DNA of 12,905 nucleotides from an uncultured bacterium (GTDB lineage: Bacteria; Patescibacteriota; Gracilibacteria; Absconditabacterales; Absconditicoccaceae): positions 1-12,905 of the forward strand of contig CALCYP010000117.1 of NCBI GenBank assembly GCA_937906635.1, in the 5' to 3' direction. Position numbers and translations under genes: made by a program. The notes beneath the pieces are model-generated. The model did no database searches. It was given only the letters and a program-made list of their open reading frames with translations, and had not been told where the DNA came from. The number at the start of each line of letters is the position of its first letter. Position 1 is the stretch's first letter. Positions 1 through 9,186 of the stretch are shown piece by piece.

Positions 1-70
1 AATACCTTCACCTTTATCTTATTTATTAGTGGTGCTTTTTAAATGATAATTAATTATTATTCAAAAAGAT

Positions 71-98
71 TTGACTTATTGTAAAATAAATATATAAT
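71..98 (+). promoter_or_regulatory. Strong sigma70-type promoter for the 90-aa gene
   Basis: TTGACT at 71-76 and a perfect TATAAT at 93-98, separated by 16 nt. The -10 box ends 31 nt before the ATG at 130, predicting a leader of about 25 nt. The 30 bases from the -35 onward match the promoter at 9175-9202 at 25 of 30 positions. Upstream, bases 1-60 hold no gene I can defend: two forward frames run in from the left edge and stop at 40-42 and 46-48, too short to identify. Confidence 0.8.
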
Positions 99-129
99 AA
101 ACACCGCAAACAATAAAAAATTACACACT

Positions 130-402
130 ATGAAAAGGTATTTTATTTCTTTTTCGGTCATAAGATCCATCAACAAAAAAGTTGAAGATGGAAATAGCAT
201 TGAATACTTTCAATTATTCAACCAAGAAGTCGAAGTTGAAAATGGCATTCAGTCTCTTGATGACATCTACGAGATAGAAGAAGAGATCAGAGAATCGTTA
301 ATCGAAAATGATATCATTCCAAAAAATGATGCCTACATGTACAACATCAACATTCTTTTTTGGAGAACATTCGATGGATGTAAAATCACGGCAGGAATTT
401 AA
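130..402 (+). CDS. Small hypothetical protein, 90 aa, without UGA codons
   Basis: I do not recognise this family. The product is acidic, has no signal peptide or membrane segment, and is probably cytosolic. The middle (about residues 45-62) is an acidic, likely helical stretch rich in Glu and Ile; the C-terminus carries an aromatic patch (ILFWRTFDG) and one Cys near the end. The start at 130 fits the promoter at 71-98, and the stop codon TAA at 400-402 lies in the loop of the terminator hairpin, so this is a self-contained monocistronic unit. Oddly, all four glycines use GGA or GGC and none uses UGA, whereas neighbouring genes encode about half to four-fifths of glycines by UGA. It therefore reads the same in either code. 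It could be a recent acquisition or a gene under selection to avoid UGA. That it is a gene is well supported by its flanking signals; its function is unknown. Confidence 0.72.
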   Translation: MKRYFISFSVIRSINKKVEDGNSIEYFQLFNQEVEVENGIQSLDDIYEIEEEIRESLIENDIIPKNDAYMYNINILFWRTFDGCKITAGI

Positions 403-418
403 CCTGCCATTTTTTTTA
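390..418 (+). terminator. Intrinsic terminator of the 90-aa gene
   Basis: A perfect 6-bp GC-rich stem, GGCAGG (390-395) with CCTGCC (403-408), and a 7-nt loop that contains the stop codon of the upstream gene, followed by a run of T from 410 to 418. It is the most GC-rich hairpin in the window. Confidence 0.85.
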
Positions 419-424
419 ATTTCC

Positions 425-454
425 TTGAAAGTACCAAACTTTTTATTATATATA
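425..454 (+). promoter_or_regulatory. Probable promoter of the frr-yidC-yigZ run
   Basis: TTGAAA at 425-430 and TATATA at 449-454 with an 18-nt spacer, ending 29 nt before the frr ATG. It starts right after the T tract of the preceding terminator. The match is weaker than at 71-98, and the surrounding sequence is so A/T-rich that the -10 could be displaced by a few bases. Confidence 0.45.
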
Positions 455-483
455 AAAATATTTATTTTTTTCATAATACAAAT

Positions 484-1032
484 ATGGATACGACAATTTA
501 CAAAACACAAATGGAAAAAGCTTTGAAATATCTTGAAACTGAATTTATGTGACTACAGCTTGGTAGAGCTTCTACATGATTGGTAGAAAACATCACAGTT
601 CACGCAAGTTATTGAGATATGAAAATACCTCAAATTGCACATGTCACAATTTTGGACCAACAAACACTAAAAATTGAACCTTGGGACAAAAAAGAATGCG
701 GAGCCATTGCAAAAGCCATTTATGATGCTGAATTATGATTAGCTCCACAAAATGAATGAATGCATGTATTGATTAAAATTCCTGCTTTGACACAAGAAAG
801 GAGAGATGAAATATCAAAAAAAGTAAAGTCAATGTGAGAAGAAACAAAAGCAAAAGTTAGAGTAGCTAGACAAGATGCTATGAAAGCTACAAAAAAATTA
901 TTGGAAGACAAAGAAATATCAGAAAATGAAAATAAAGCAAACGAAGCAAATATCGAAGATTTGACAAAAGAATTTAATACAAAGATAGATAATCTAGTAA
1001 AAGCAAAAGCTGATGAAGTAATGAAAATTTAA
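484..1032 (+). CDS. frr: Ribosome recycling factor
   Basis: RRF, with EF-G, splits the post-termination ribosome so that subunits can be reused; it acts in the cytosol. Translated with UGA=Gly the product is 182 aa, close to the usual 185. Family marks are visible in order: LGRAST near residue 26, the PWDKKECGAIAKAI block, the NEGMHVLIKIPALTQERR motif, and the long C-terminal helix with KKVKSMGEETKAKVR and RQDAMK. Six of eight glycines are UGA, including the conserved Gly of NEG before the IPALTQERR motif. The ATG at 484 gives the standard N-terminus. No Shine-Dalgarno is visible; the leader reads ATACAAAT before the ATG. It is first in a run with yidC (30 nt downstream) and yigZ. The identification is secure. 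Confidence 0.96.
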
Positions 1033-1062
1033 TTATAGCTTTTTATTATTTTACAAAAAACA

Positions 1063-1899
1063 ATGAGAAGACGTTGATTTATAGGGTGGATTTTAAATAG
1101 TGTAATATGAAAACAATTGATTATTCGTCCACTTTTTAATATTTTGATTATATTTTTAGCATTATTTAATGGTGAATTATGATGGGCAATAATCGCCATT
1201 ACATTGATTTTTAGATTTGCTCTAATAAAATTCACATCTGCTTCTGCTCAAATGTCTCATAACATGAGCGATATTCAACCAAAATTAAACGAAATTCAAG
1301 AAAAATACAAAGACAATCCAAATAAAATGGCAGAAGAAACCATGAAAATTTTTAAAAAAGAATGAAAATCTCCATTTAAATGATGTTTAAGGATGTTTAT
1401 CCAAATACCTATTTTTGCTTGATTATATTGGGTTATTTATTGTATAGCAAATTGACAAATAGAGGCAGATCGATTATATAGTTTTTTTTATAATTTCTGA
1501 AGTAAATTTATTTCAGAGTGAATCGATTGAAGCTGAAATATTATCACGACATTTTTCTGATTAGATTTATTAGCTACAAAAAATGTATTGCTAGGTGTAA
1601 TAACAGCCGTACTGATGTTTTTCCAAATGAAACTGACTACACTTGTGCAGCCAAAACAGAAATCTCAAAAATTACCAAATGGACAAGAAATGCCAGATCC
1701 ATCAAAGATGATGTGATGAATGTCTTTTTTTATGGCGTTAATGATGTGATTTATGGTATATGCCCTCCAAGCAGCAATGTGACTATACATGGTGACGACA
1801 ACTCTATTCTCAATTTGCCAATATGCACGACAATACAGGAGTTTATTACATGCCAAACGATTAGAGCTAAATAATAAACCAACTATCGTAAAAGGATAA
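1063..1899 (+). CDS. yidC: Membrane protein insertase YidC/Oxa1 family
   Basis: Inserts and folds membrane proteins, alone or with SecYEG, in the cytoplasmic membrane. The 278-aa product has a basic N-terminus (MRRRG), hydrophobic segments at about 23-57, 111-130, 170-192 and 217-255, and the cytosolic helical hairpin between the first two (DIQPKLNEIQEKYKDN, about 70-85). Arg51 sits in the first conserved segment, where the groove Arg of YidC lies. GC at 107-108 followed by IQIPIF at 113-118 is the family signature, although Arg110 replaces the usual Pro. It lacks the large periplasmic domain of proteobacterial YidC, like the monoderm and organelle forms. Sixteen of 21 glycines are UGA, including Gly107 of the signature and Gly120. 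The gene lies 30 nt after frr and 9 nt before yigZ. Confidence 0.95.
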
Positions 1900-1908
1900 T
1901 GTTCAAAA

Positions 1909-2550
1909 ATGGAAAAATTATTTTATCAAAGTATATTAAATCACACTGAATACGAAATTCCAAAAATCAAATGATCTAGATTTATTTGAAATGTTTTTTA
2001 TGTGAAAAATAAAGAAGAAGCTGAAAATTACATTAAAGAAATCTCAGAAAGATACAGAGATGCCACACACAACTGTTTTGCCTATACATATTGAGCAAAT
2101 ATAAATTTTGATTTGTTTTGAAATTTAGAAATTACCGCAGACAATTTTAGACACAGTGATGACTGAGAACCAGCAAATACAGCCTGAAAACCAATTTTAG
2201 CACAGATACAATGACAAAATTTACACAATATTTTAATAATTGTTACAAGATATTTTGGGTGAACATTGCTATGAGTATGATGACTCATCCAAGCATATTC
2301 AGAATGTGCAAGACAAATTATTTTACACTCAAAAATAGAAGAAATTGAATTAACACAAGAAAAGACAATTTCATTTGACTATGAAAATATGAGTTTAGTG
2401 ATGAATTTACTAAATAAATATAATGCAAAAATCACAGCAGAAAGCCATGGAAATATAGCAAATATTACATTTGAAATAAATAAATGATTTCTGAATTCTT
2501 TCTGTTCAGAACTAACAAACCTCTCAAAAGGAAAAATTTCAATAAATTAA
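1909..2550 (+). CDS. yigZ: YigZ/IMPACT family protein (UPF0029)
   Basis: A member of the bacterial YigZ and eukaryotic IMPACT family, linked to translation control in eukaryotes but without a firm bacterial reaction. The 213-aa product has the N-terminal UPF0029 domain at about residues 15-130 with its signature FRHSDDGEPANTAGKP (80-95) and the RYFGGTLLGVGGLIQAY block (114-130). A C-terminal ferredoxin-like DUF1949 part follows (about 140-213). Twelve of 15 glycines are UGA, among them the invariant ones in DDGEP, RYFGG and GVGGL. An alternative ATG at 1899 overlaps the yidC stop but is out of frame; 1909 gives the expected N-terminus. AAAGGA 12 nt upstream is the nearest thing to a Shine-Dalgarno motif in the window. 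Likely cotranscribed with yidC. Confidence 0.93.
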
Positions 2551-2630
2551 TATTATCAATAAAAATTTATTAAACTAATTTTGAAACACCAGTAACAAAG
2601 CGTGCATATTTATATTAATCATAAAAAAAG

Positions 2631-2652
2631 CAAAAAAAGTCGACTTTTTTTG
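2631..2652 (+). terminator. Palindromic terminator after yigZ
   Basis: A perfect 22-bp palindrome made of seven A, the core GTCGAC and seven T, flanked by C and G. As RNA it folds into a stem of up to nine pairs with a 4-nt loop and ends in a T run. It lies 80 nt past the yigZ stop and can act in either direction. Bases 2551-2630 show nothing recognisable. Confidence 0.65.
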
Positions 2653-2680
2653 TCACAAAATGAATTTTCATTCGTATATA
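2650..2680 (+). promoter_or_regulatory. Possible promoter of the FecR-like gene
   Basis: TATATA at 2675-2680 ends 31 nt before the ATG at 2712, the same distance as at the three best promoters here. The best -35 is TTGTCA at 2650-2655, which overlaps the end of the terminator and leaves a long 19-nt spacer. The -35 assignment is uncertain. Confidence 0.4.
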
Positions 2681-2711
2681 TAGATAGTGGTATTTAGACT
2701 TTTTATACAAA

Positions 2712-4046
2712 ATGAAATTAAAAGAGTATTTCCAAAATAAACAAGAGTTCCAACTCAGTGAAAACGATAAACTCGCTCTATACGAAAAAATAATTTCTCA
2801 ACAAAAGAGAAAAAGTCTTTCTCGTATGGTAAAAATTAAATACTTTGCTTATTGATTAATTCTTGTTGTTTTGTTATTTGGTATTTATGGAATTTATTTT
2901 GACACAGATTGGGATTTTGATTGATTTGCTGTACAAAACCCAGTGAACCAAGTAAATGCTGATTACATTGCAAAAGTAGTAAAATTCAATGGTACTTACT
3001 ACGTCCAACACGATTGAAAGCTTATTAGGACAAGTAATATTTCAAATTGAGATAATGTGATTTTAAAAAAATGATCTGAAATAGTATTTGATATTGATTC
3101 ATGAACAAAAGCGAAACTTACATGACCAGCCAGATTTTCATTGGCACAAGACGAAAATTGATATCAACTATTAATCGCTGAATGAGATTTCATCCAAATG
3201 GAATCTTTAGAACCAGAATCAGCACCAGTTGAAATTTCTATGTGAGACAATTTTACAGTATCTAGTGCAAAAAATACAAACTTGCTAATTACAAAAGCAG
3301 ATAATGAATACAAAGTAAATAATCAATGATGAGATATCAAAGTGACAAAAAATGGGAAAGAAACCCAAGTTAAAGCAAAAGAATTAGTCGCTATAAACGA
3401 AAACGATATCACATTAATACAAAATCCAGAACAATTTCAGACAGCATTCGTAGAGCAAAAGCTAAACCAAACGTTTGAAATAAAAGACAACACTACCGAA
3501 AACAATACACAAAAACTTACAGAAAATTTAATCAAAGAAATATCAACTTGAACGACAGTAAAAATTGAAAATACTTGATTGGCAGAAGAATTATGAATAT
3601 CCGACTCAAAAAAGATTCCAACAGAAGAACAAACAAAATCAATGTATAGTATCTTGGACAAAGATTCACTTATGCGAAACTTAGAAAGTATGTGGGAATC
3701 TCGAAAATTATGAAATGAAAAAGACTATTATTATAATAAAACACAAATTGAGTGAAAAATCCAAAAATTATATACAACATTTGATATTACATACCAAAAT
3801 TTATGAATCAAATCTGATATCGAGAACCTAATTGAAAATTTAAATAATTTGTATCATATTCCAAATACTCAAATATGAAATCTAAAAACAATAATCAGTT
3901 GGATAGATTACATTGAGAATTCAGAATTTGGTACATATGCAATAACTAGTGACCTCGAAAGTGACGAAGAAAAACAAGATATAGACATTGAATCAAAACG
4001 AAATGAATTTAAAAACGCAATCCCAAGTAACTTAATATTTAATTAA
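2712..4046 (+). CDS. FecR-domain single-pass membrane protein
   Basis: The 444-aa product begins with a charged cytosolic segment (1-43), has one membrane helix at about 44-63, and then a long exported part. Residues 84-175 look like a FecR domain: paired beta-strands ending in GKLIRTSNISNGDNVILKKG, then the LTGPARFSL motif typical of the family. In classical systems FecR relays a surface signal to an ECF sigma factor. Here no sigma factor or receptor is nearby, so a structural or signalling role is open. The rest (about 200-444) is hydrophilic, probably helical, rich in Asn, Glu and Lys, with no family I recognise. About 19 of 24 glycines are UGA. It is flanked by terminators on both sides and is likely transcribed alone. 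The FecR assignment is moderate and rests on pattern recognition. Confidence 0.75.
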
Positions 4047-4048
4047 GA

Positions 4049-4113
4049 TACCGATTATCTAAAATATAAGCGGTAAATTTAGTTAAAAACACCACAATCT
4101 ATTTAACTAAATT
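4049..4113. repeat. Two tandem hairpins after the FecR-like gene
   Basis: TACCG at 4049-4053 pairs with CGGTA at 4071-4075, and AATTTAGTTAAA at 4076-4087 pairs perfectly with TTTAACTAAATT at 4102-4113. Neither is followed by a T run. They stand directly before the terminator at 4123-4157, so the 3' end of this transcript could carry three stem-loops in a row. Confidence 0.5.
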
Positions 4114-4122
4114 CGTAGGTAA

Positions 4123-4157
4123 AAAAATAACTGGCCACAAATCGACCAGTTATTTTT
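4123..4157. terminator. Bidirectional terminator between converging genes
   Basis: A perfect 12-bp stem, AAAAATAACTGG (4123-4134) with CCAGTTATTTTT (4146-4157), around an 11-nt loop. It has an A run on the left and a T run on the right, so it can stop transcripts from the FecR-like gene (stop 4046) and the FKBP gene on the other strand (stop 4218). Confidence 0.85.
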
Positions 4158-4217
4158 ATTACTATTTTATAAAATCAAACAATAATCAACAAAACGCCTA
4201 AAATTATTAATTCTTAA

Positions 4218-4823
4218 TTATTTTATTTCTTTAATTGTGATATCAAATATCAAATTTTTTCCAGCCAATTCATGGTTTGTATCGACATATATTTTATCTT
4301 TGGTTACTTTATAAACTTTTACAGCTTGACCATATGGCGTATATAAGGTTTGTCATTCTTCATACTGTCAAGGGTTGTCCAAATCTGATTTATTAATTTC
4401 AACTACCAAAGATTCATCTCTTTCACCATAAGCATCTTTTGCGGCAATTTCAATAGTCCTTGTCTGTCATATTTTCATTCATTCTACTCATTTATCAAAA
4501 CCTGCTATCATCTGTCCAGCTCAAACTTCAAAAGCAAGTCATTCATCATAATCTCTTCATTCATTGTATGTACCACATCATCTTGCTACAGATTCAACAC
4601 TTGTATCAAAAACAGTACCATCAGCCAATCTACCAATGTAATCTACTACAATAGTATCTCATTTTTGTACTTCTTGTCATTTTCATTTTAAATCTGCATT
4701 CGCTAAATATTCTTTTACAGCATCACACATATTACTATCTTGTTTAGAAACTAAAACATTGGAACAACCTCATATTACCAATAAAGCGAGTCATAAGGTT
4801 CCCAACAATACCTTTTTTTTCAT
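4218..4823 (-). CDS. SlyD-type FKBP prolyl isomerase, predicted lipoprotein
   Basis: Catalyses cis-trans isomerisation of prolyl bonds and usually doubles as a folding chaperone. The 201-aa product starts with KKK, a hydrophobic stretch (5-18) and a lipobox IGGC with Cys20, so it is predicted to be lipid-anchored outside the membrane. The FKBP core begins at KGDTIVVDYIGRLADGTVFDTS (in two parts, 54-75), continues with FEVGAGQMIAGFDKGVEGM (98-116), and ends with the NHELAGKNLIFDI block (183-195) that marks SlyD. The flap (about 140-180) matches the SlyD inserted domain. An extra loop at about 76-97 carries Cys83, which could pair with Cys33. Fourteen of 24 glycines are UGA, including those in VGAG, VEGM and IGQ. 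It is divergent from the PKD gene, with 144 nt between start codons; it may assist folding of exported neighbours. Confidence 0.92.
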
Positions 4824-4851
4824 TTAAATACAAAATATAAAATAAAAGCAA

Positions 4852-4884
4852 AATGTAGATTAAATAAAAAATGTCAAATTTCAA
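4852..4884 (-). promoter_or_regulatory. Weak candidate promoter of the FKBP gene
   Basis: The minus strand has a perfect TTGACA (4877-4872) and an overlapping TTGAAA (4884-4879), but no well-spaced -10. TACATT at 4857-4852 is 14 nt from TTGACA, and TTTAAT at 4864-4859 is 14 nt from TTGAAA. The region is plausible, the exact boxes are not settled. Confidence 0.3.
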
Positions 4885-4906
4885 TACAAAAAAAACTCAA
4901 TAAAAT

Positions 4907-4935
4907 TTGCATTTTTTTCAAATTTTGAATATAAT
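4907..4935 (+). promoter_or_regulatory. Promoter of the PKD surface protein gene
   Basis: TTGCAT at 4907-4912 and a perfect TATAAT at 4930-4935 with a 17-nt spacer. The -10 ends 32 nt before the ATG at 4968, so the leader should be about 26 nt and has no Shine-Dalgarno motif. Confidence 0.7.
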
Positions 4936-4967
4936 TATTTATATATTTTAACATATATCAAAATATA

Positions 4968-7900
4968 ATGAAAAAAACAAAGTTATTAACATGCTTAATA
5001 GTATTAATATCTGGGTTATGAATTACACTTTGAGCAGTACCAGATTATTATAAAGCAAATTATTCAATTTCTACAGATTGGGAAAATGTAAAAAGAATTT
5101 TCGTAGAAATTGAGGCGAACAATCAAATTTGAGTACAAACATCAGCAGAAAGTTTTGCGACATTATACAATAGTTTTAGTCATATTTTTCCAAAATTTCC
5201 ACAAGAATATAGTTTTCAGATTACTTATCAAAAATGTATCACATTATCTCAAACATTGTGAAATTGATCGTATGACTATGATTTATTTTCATCATTCATG
5301 GATAACTGTTTCAAACCGCTATCAACTATTTTAAATACTATTGATTCATCATATACAGTAAAACCGAATGCCACAGTAAATCCATCGAATTGACCAGCGC
5401 CACTTACTGTAACATTTAATGCAAGCACTAGTATTGATCCATCATCTGAGACAATTCCCGAAAACAACTATTACTGGTACTATAGGGACATAAATTGAGT
5501 AGATCAAGTAATATGAAACAAATCAGTATTAAGTTATACTTTTGAAAAAGCATGAAATTATATCGTTCACCTAACCGTAAGAAGTTCCAACAACAATAAC
5601 TGAATATTTGATGGAGAAAAAGATATTGCCGTAAATGTCAGACCAATGTCTGCAGCAATTTCTGTATACGCAAATTGAAAAAAATTAAACAATCTAGAAA
5701 AAACAAAATTTGGTACACAAGAATGATTAAATTGAATCATATTGGATGGTTCTGCAACTATTCCAATCTGAGAAAGACAAATAATGCAACATTCACGGAA
5801 AATTGAATGATGAAATTGATTCTCATTAAAAAAAGAATGAGAGAATTCTCCATGAATTATCAAAGTTTATTTACCAAATGAATGAGAATACAAAGTTACA
5901 TTAACAACAAAAGATAACGAATGAAATTCCATTTCTGAAACTTATTCAATAGTTTTAGCAGACCCTGTAGCCATAATTAAAAGATCACCTGAAGAATGAA
6001 CAACTAGTACTTCATTTACATTTGACGCAAGCTCTTCATATTCAGTGACATCTAGCATTAAATTATATACTTGGGAAATATTTGACTCAAATTGAAATAA
6101 AAAGACTACATATCAATGAAAATCAATCAAATATCAATTTATAGAACCAGGATCTTATACAATCAAATTGACTGTAACTGATAATAATGGAGAGGCTAAC
6201 ACAGATACAAACATCTTATACGTAGAATCAACAACACCTATAGCACAATTTACTTTTTCTCCGGATTCAACTCGGACTTATCCATCAAAATATGTATTAG
6301 ATGCTTCTGCGTCTTCAGATATTGATATGTTTAATTGAGTAGATGATTTGTATTATTCGTGGACATTTTCAAATCCAAATACCACAACAATTCAAAACAT
6401 CGAGTGAAACAATAAAAAAATCAAAGTAAGCTTTGATAGTCTATGAGAACAAAAAATTAAATTAACAGTCACCGATAGATATTGAAAAACAAATGATATA
6501 GAAAAAAGCATAAATATCCAATCAACATTAAGGCCAGAAATTACAATTTTACCAAAAGCTGCTACTTGGTGAACGACAATTAATTTTATAGTCAAGAGCA
6601 ATAAAGATATACTAAATTATTCCCGAAGCTTTTGAGACGGTAATACGATTTCTACACAAACAAACAAAGTATCTCATAAATTTAATAAAGTATGAATCTT
6701 CAAAATTAATTTAAATGTGTATTGAGCAGATTGAGATGCTAATTCAATCACAGACAATGTTTTTATATGAGAAAAAAATGCCCCTATCGTATGATATTCA
6801 GTAAAAAACAAATCTAATGAAATAATCAGGCAAAAAGATGTATGTATAGATTCAACAAATTGAAATGAATATCCTGCATACAAAATAATCAGATATGAAG
6901 ATATTACGATCGATCCAAGCGATTCTGTAAATACAAAATGAACAAAAACTGATTTAAAATATTTTTTTCAGCCAAAATATTGAGAAATCTACAACAAAAC
7001 TACTTTTAAAAACAATTTCAATGAATTATGATGTACTTATGTTGATATCACAGTAGAAGATGGTGCCGTATGAGTAAGTTCAAAAGATAGAATATGGTTT
7101 AAGGTGTATAACAATTTACCGACACTAGACAACGTGATATTATCTTTTCCACAATATTGAAATGAAATCTGAATATGATTTAATCAAAGTTCAGCTTGAA
7201 ACGAATTTACTTCAGATGGTGATTTAACTGTAAAAGTTACAGCACAAAATGTAAAGGATACAGATGGATTTATTTCGTATTTCAAATGGTATTACTATTA
7301 TAAAGACGATCCATCAAGACGAATAGAAACAAAAATCACACCAAGTAGCATAAACTACACATACTTTGAATTAAAAGAACCTTGAGAATATGTATTTTGA
7401 GTGACAATATATGATAATGATGAATGAAAAACGGTAAGCGAAGATGTTTTATGAAATTGACCAATAGTATTATTGACACAAGACTCAAAGAACATTGATA
7501 TACCTATAGTAACATTAAGGATAAACAAAAGTACTGTCGAAGTATGAGATGAAGTAACTTTCGATGTCTCTTCTAAAATAATTTCAGATAGAAGTGACTT
7601 TGAACAAGAGAGGACAATAAGGTATGATTTTGATTGAGATGGTGAACGAGATTTAATCACTAAAGATGACGAAGTAACTTATGTATATGAAAAGCCAAAC
7701 ACAGATTGATATATTCCAAGAGTATGAGTCCTATATAGATGATATGAATGAACAGCAAAATGATGATCTATTGTAGTAAAAGACGCATTAAAACCAAGAT
7801 TATTATATACAAAAGCATGAAATACAGTATTATTTAGAGATATCTCTCTATGAGAAATAGAAAAAAGTACGATATGTCTAAGTGTAATTGAATGCAAAAA

Positions 7901-9155
7901 AAATAATGCCGAATATATAATAGACAGCACAAAAGACTCTTATTTCGTGTTCAAATACCCAAAATATCAAAAATATCTTTTATCAATAGAACTACAAGAT
8001 GAATTTGCAAATACAATAAATAAAAATTTCGATATAGAAATTCAGTGAATTAAAACTGATAATGATAAAATAGTAAATTATACATGAGATATAAAACTAT
8101 TAACCATACCTGAAGGTACAGAAAAAGGCGATTGAACAATTGAGATTTTTGTATGAAATAGTCTAAACAATAGTGTATTATTTTATGCTCTAAATGAAAA
8201 CTTGACATGAGAATGTTTTGTAGATTTAGATATCACAGATAATAATCCACAAGATTTTAATTGTAATGATAAACCATTTTTACAAAAATATACACCTCAA
8301 TATACTAGTAAAATTTGAAGAGTTTATTATGAAAAAGATGGTACATGAATGTACAAAGAATTTACTGTCTCTTTCTTGGATTATTCAGTAGAATTAGATG
8401 AAGAAAAACAAAAAATATACAATAAGTTATGATTATTAATAAAGAATACGACAGATGAAGATTTAAAAATATTATTATTAAATTTACAATGATGACTTTT
8501 GAATGATAGTGAGACACAAGCAAACACAATAGCACTACATGAATATATAGAAAATCAAAAAAGCTCTAAAAAAAATGAAACTGAAGTGCAAGAAATTTCT
8601 TGAATATTGGATAGTCTGACCGATGAAACAGTATTGTCTTCTATATGATGAACAGAATATGATATCGCAAAAGCTGAAATTTTGTGAATTTTACCTAGAA
8701 ACCTAAGAACTAATGTCTCTATATTATTCAATGATTTTGAAACTGCCGAATCAAATTTTGAAAATGGTACATCACAACAAGATGAAAGAAAAAATATATT
8801 ACAAAACATTTTACAAACAATTGTTAATAAAACCACAGATGACTTAAATAATCAAAAATCTGATGAAATAAGCAAATCCGACTTAGATGAGGTAGTTGTC
8901 CCAAATATATGTAAAATCATGGACTACTACAATATAATTAGCAATACAAACACTTGTAGTAACATAGATAATGTAAGAGTACCTGATACTGACAATATAG
9001 ATAAAGTTGAAAAGCTTTCAAAAAACAAATTGTGAACAGGATTAAAAGTATTATTAATTTCTTTGTCTTCATTAATAGGAATATTTGTGCTATTGGTAAT
9101 ATTCTTTGCAGTAAAAGCTAAAATAAACAGAAACAAAGAAGAGGAAGAAGAATAA
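4968..9155 (+). CDS. Giant multi-PKD surface protein with C-terminal anchor
   Basis: A 1395-aa exported protein. Residues 1-23 form a signal peptide (MKKTK, a hydrophobic core, cleavage near LGA). From about 132 to 940 there is a chain of roughly eight PKD-like beta-sandwich units. The clearest are 132-225 (GPAPLTVTFNASTS), 332-420 (TSTSFTFDASSS, then GSYTIKLTVTDNNG), 421-517, and 518-603, where FGDG at 555-558 is the classic PKD loop. DFDGDGERD at 887-895 resembles a calcium-binding loop. Residues about 1125-1350 are acidic and likely helical. A membrane helix at about 1359-1382 and a KAKINRNKEEEEE tail anchor it with the bulk outside. No LPXTG motif is present. PKD chains usually serve as spacers or adhesion modules, so host or prey contact is a reasonable inference. 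UGA supplies most glycines, including Gly556 of FGDG. No enzymatic domain is visible. Confidence 0.9.
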
Positions 9156-9161
9156 AATTTT

Positions 9162-9186
9162 TCAACCAAATTAGTTGACTTTTTGT
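9162..9186 (+). terminator. Terminator of the PKD gene, overlapping the next promoter
   Basis: TCAAC (9162-9166) pairs with GTTGA (9174-9178) around a 7-nt loop, followed by C and a T run to 9184 and then GTG. It begins 7 nt after the stop. The stem is only 5 bp, so termination may be partial. Its right arm forms part of the -35 box of the next gene. Confidence 0.5.

Noticed and set aside
1..48. End of a gene entering from the left edge.
   Set aside because: Two forward frames stop at 40-42 and 46-48, both giving short hydrophobic tails. There is no way to choose between them or to identify either.
887..960. Repeated A-rich Glu/Lys codons at the end of frr looking like a tandem repeat.
   Set aside because: It encodes the normal C-terminal helix of RRF; the similarity is composition, not a repeat unit.
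1518..1874. A 118-codon forward frame overlapping yidC.
   Set aside because: The yidC frame carries the clear family motifs through the same bases with UGA=Gly. This frame matches nothing.
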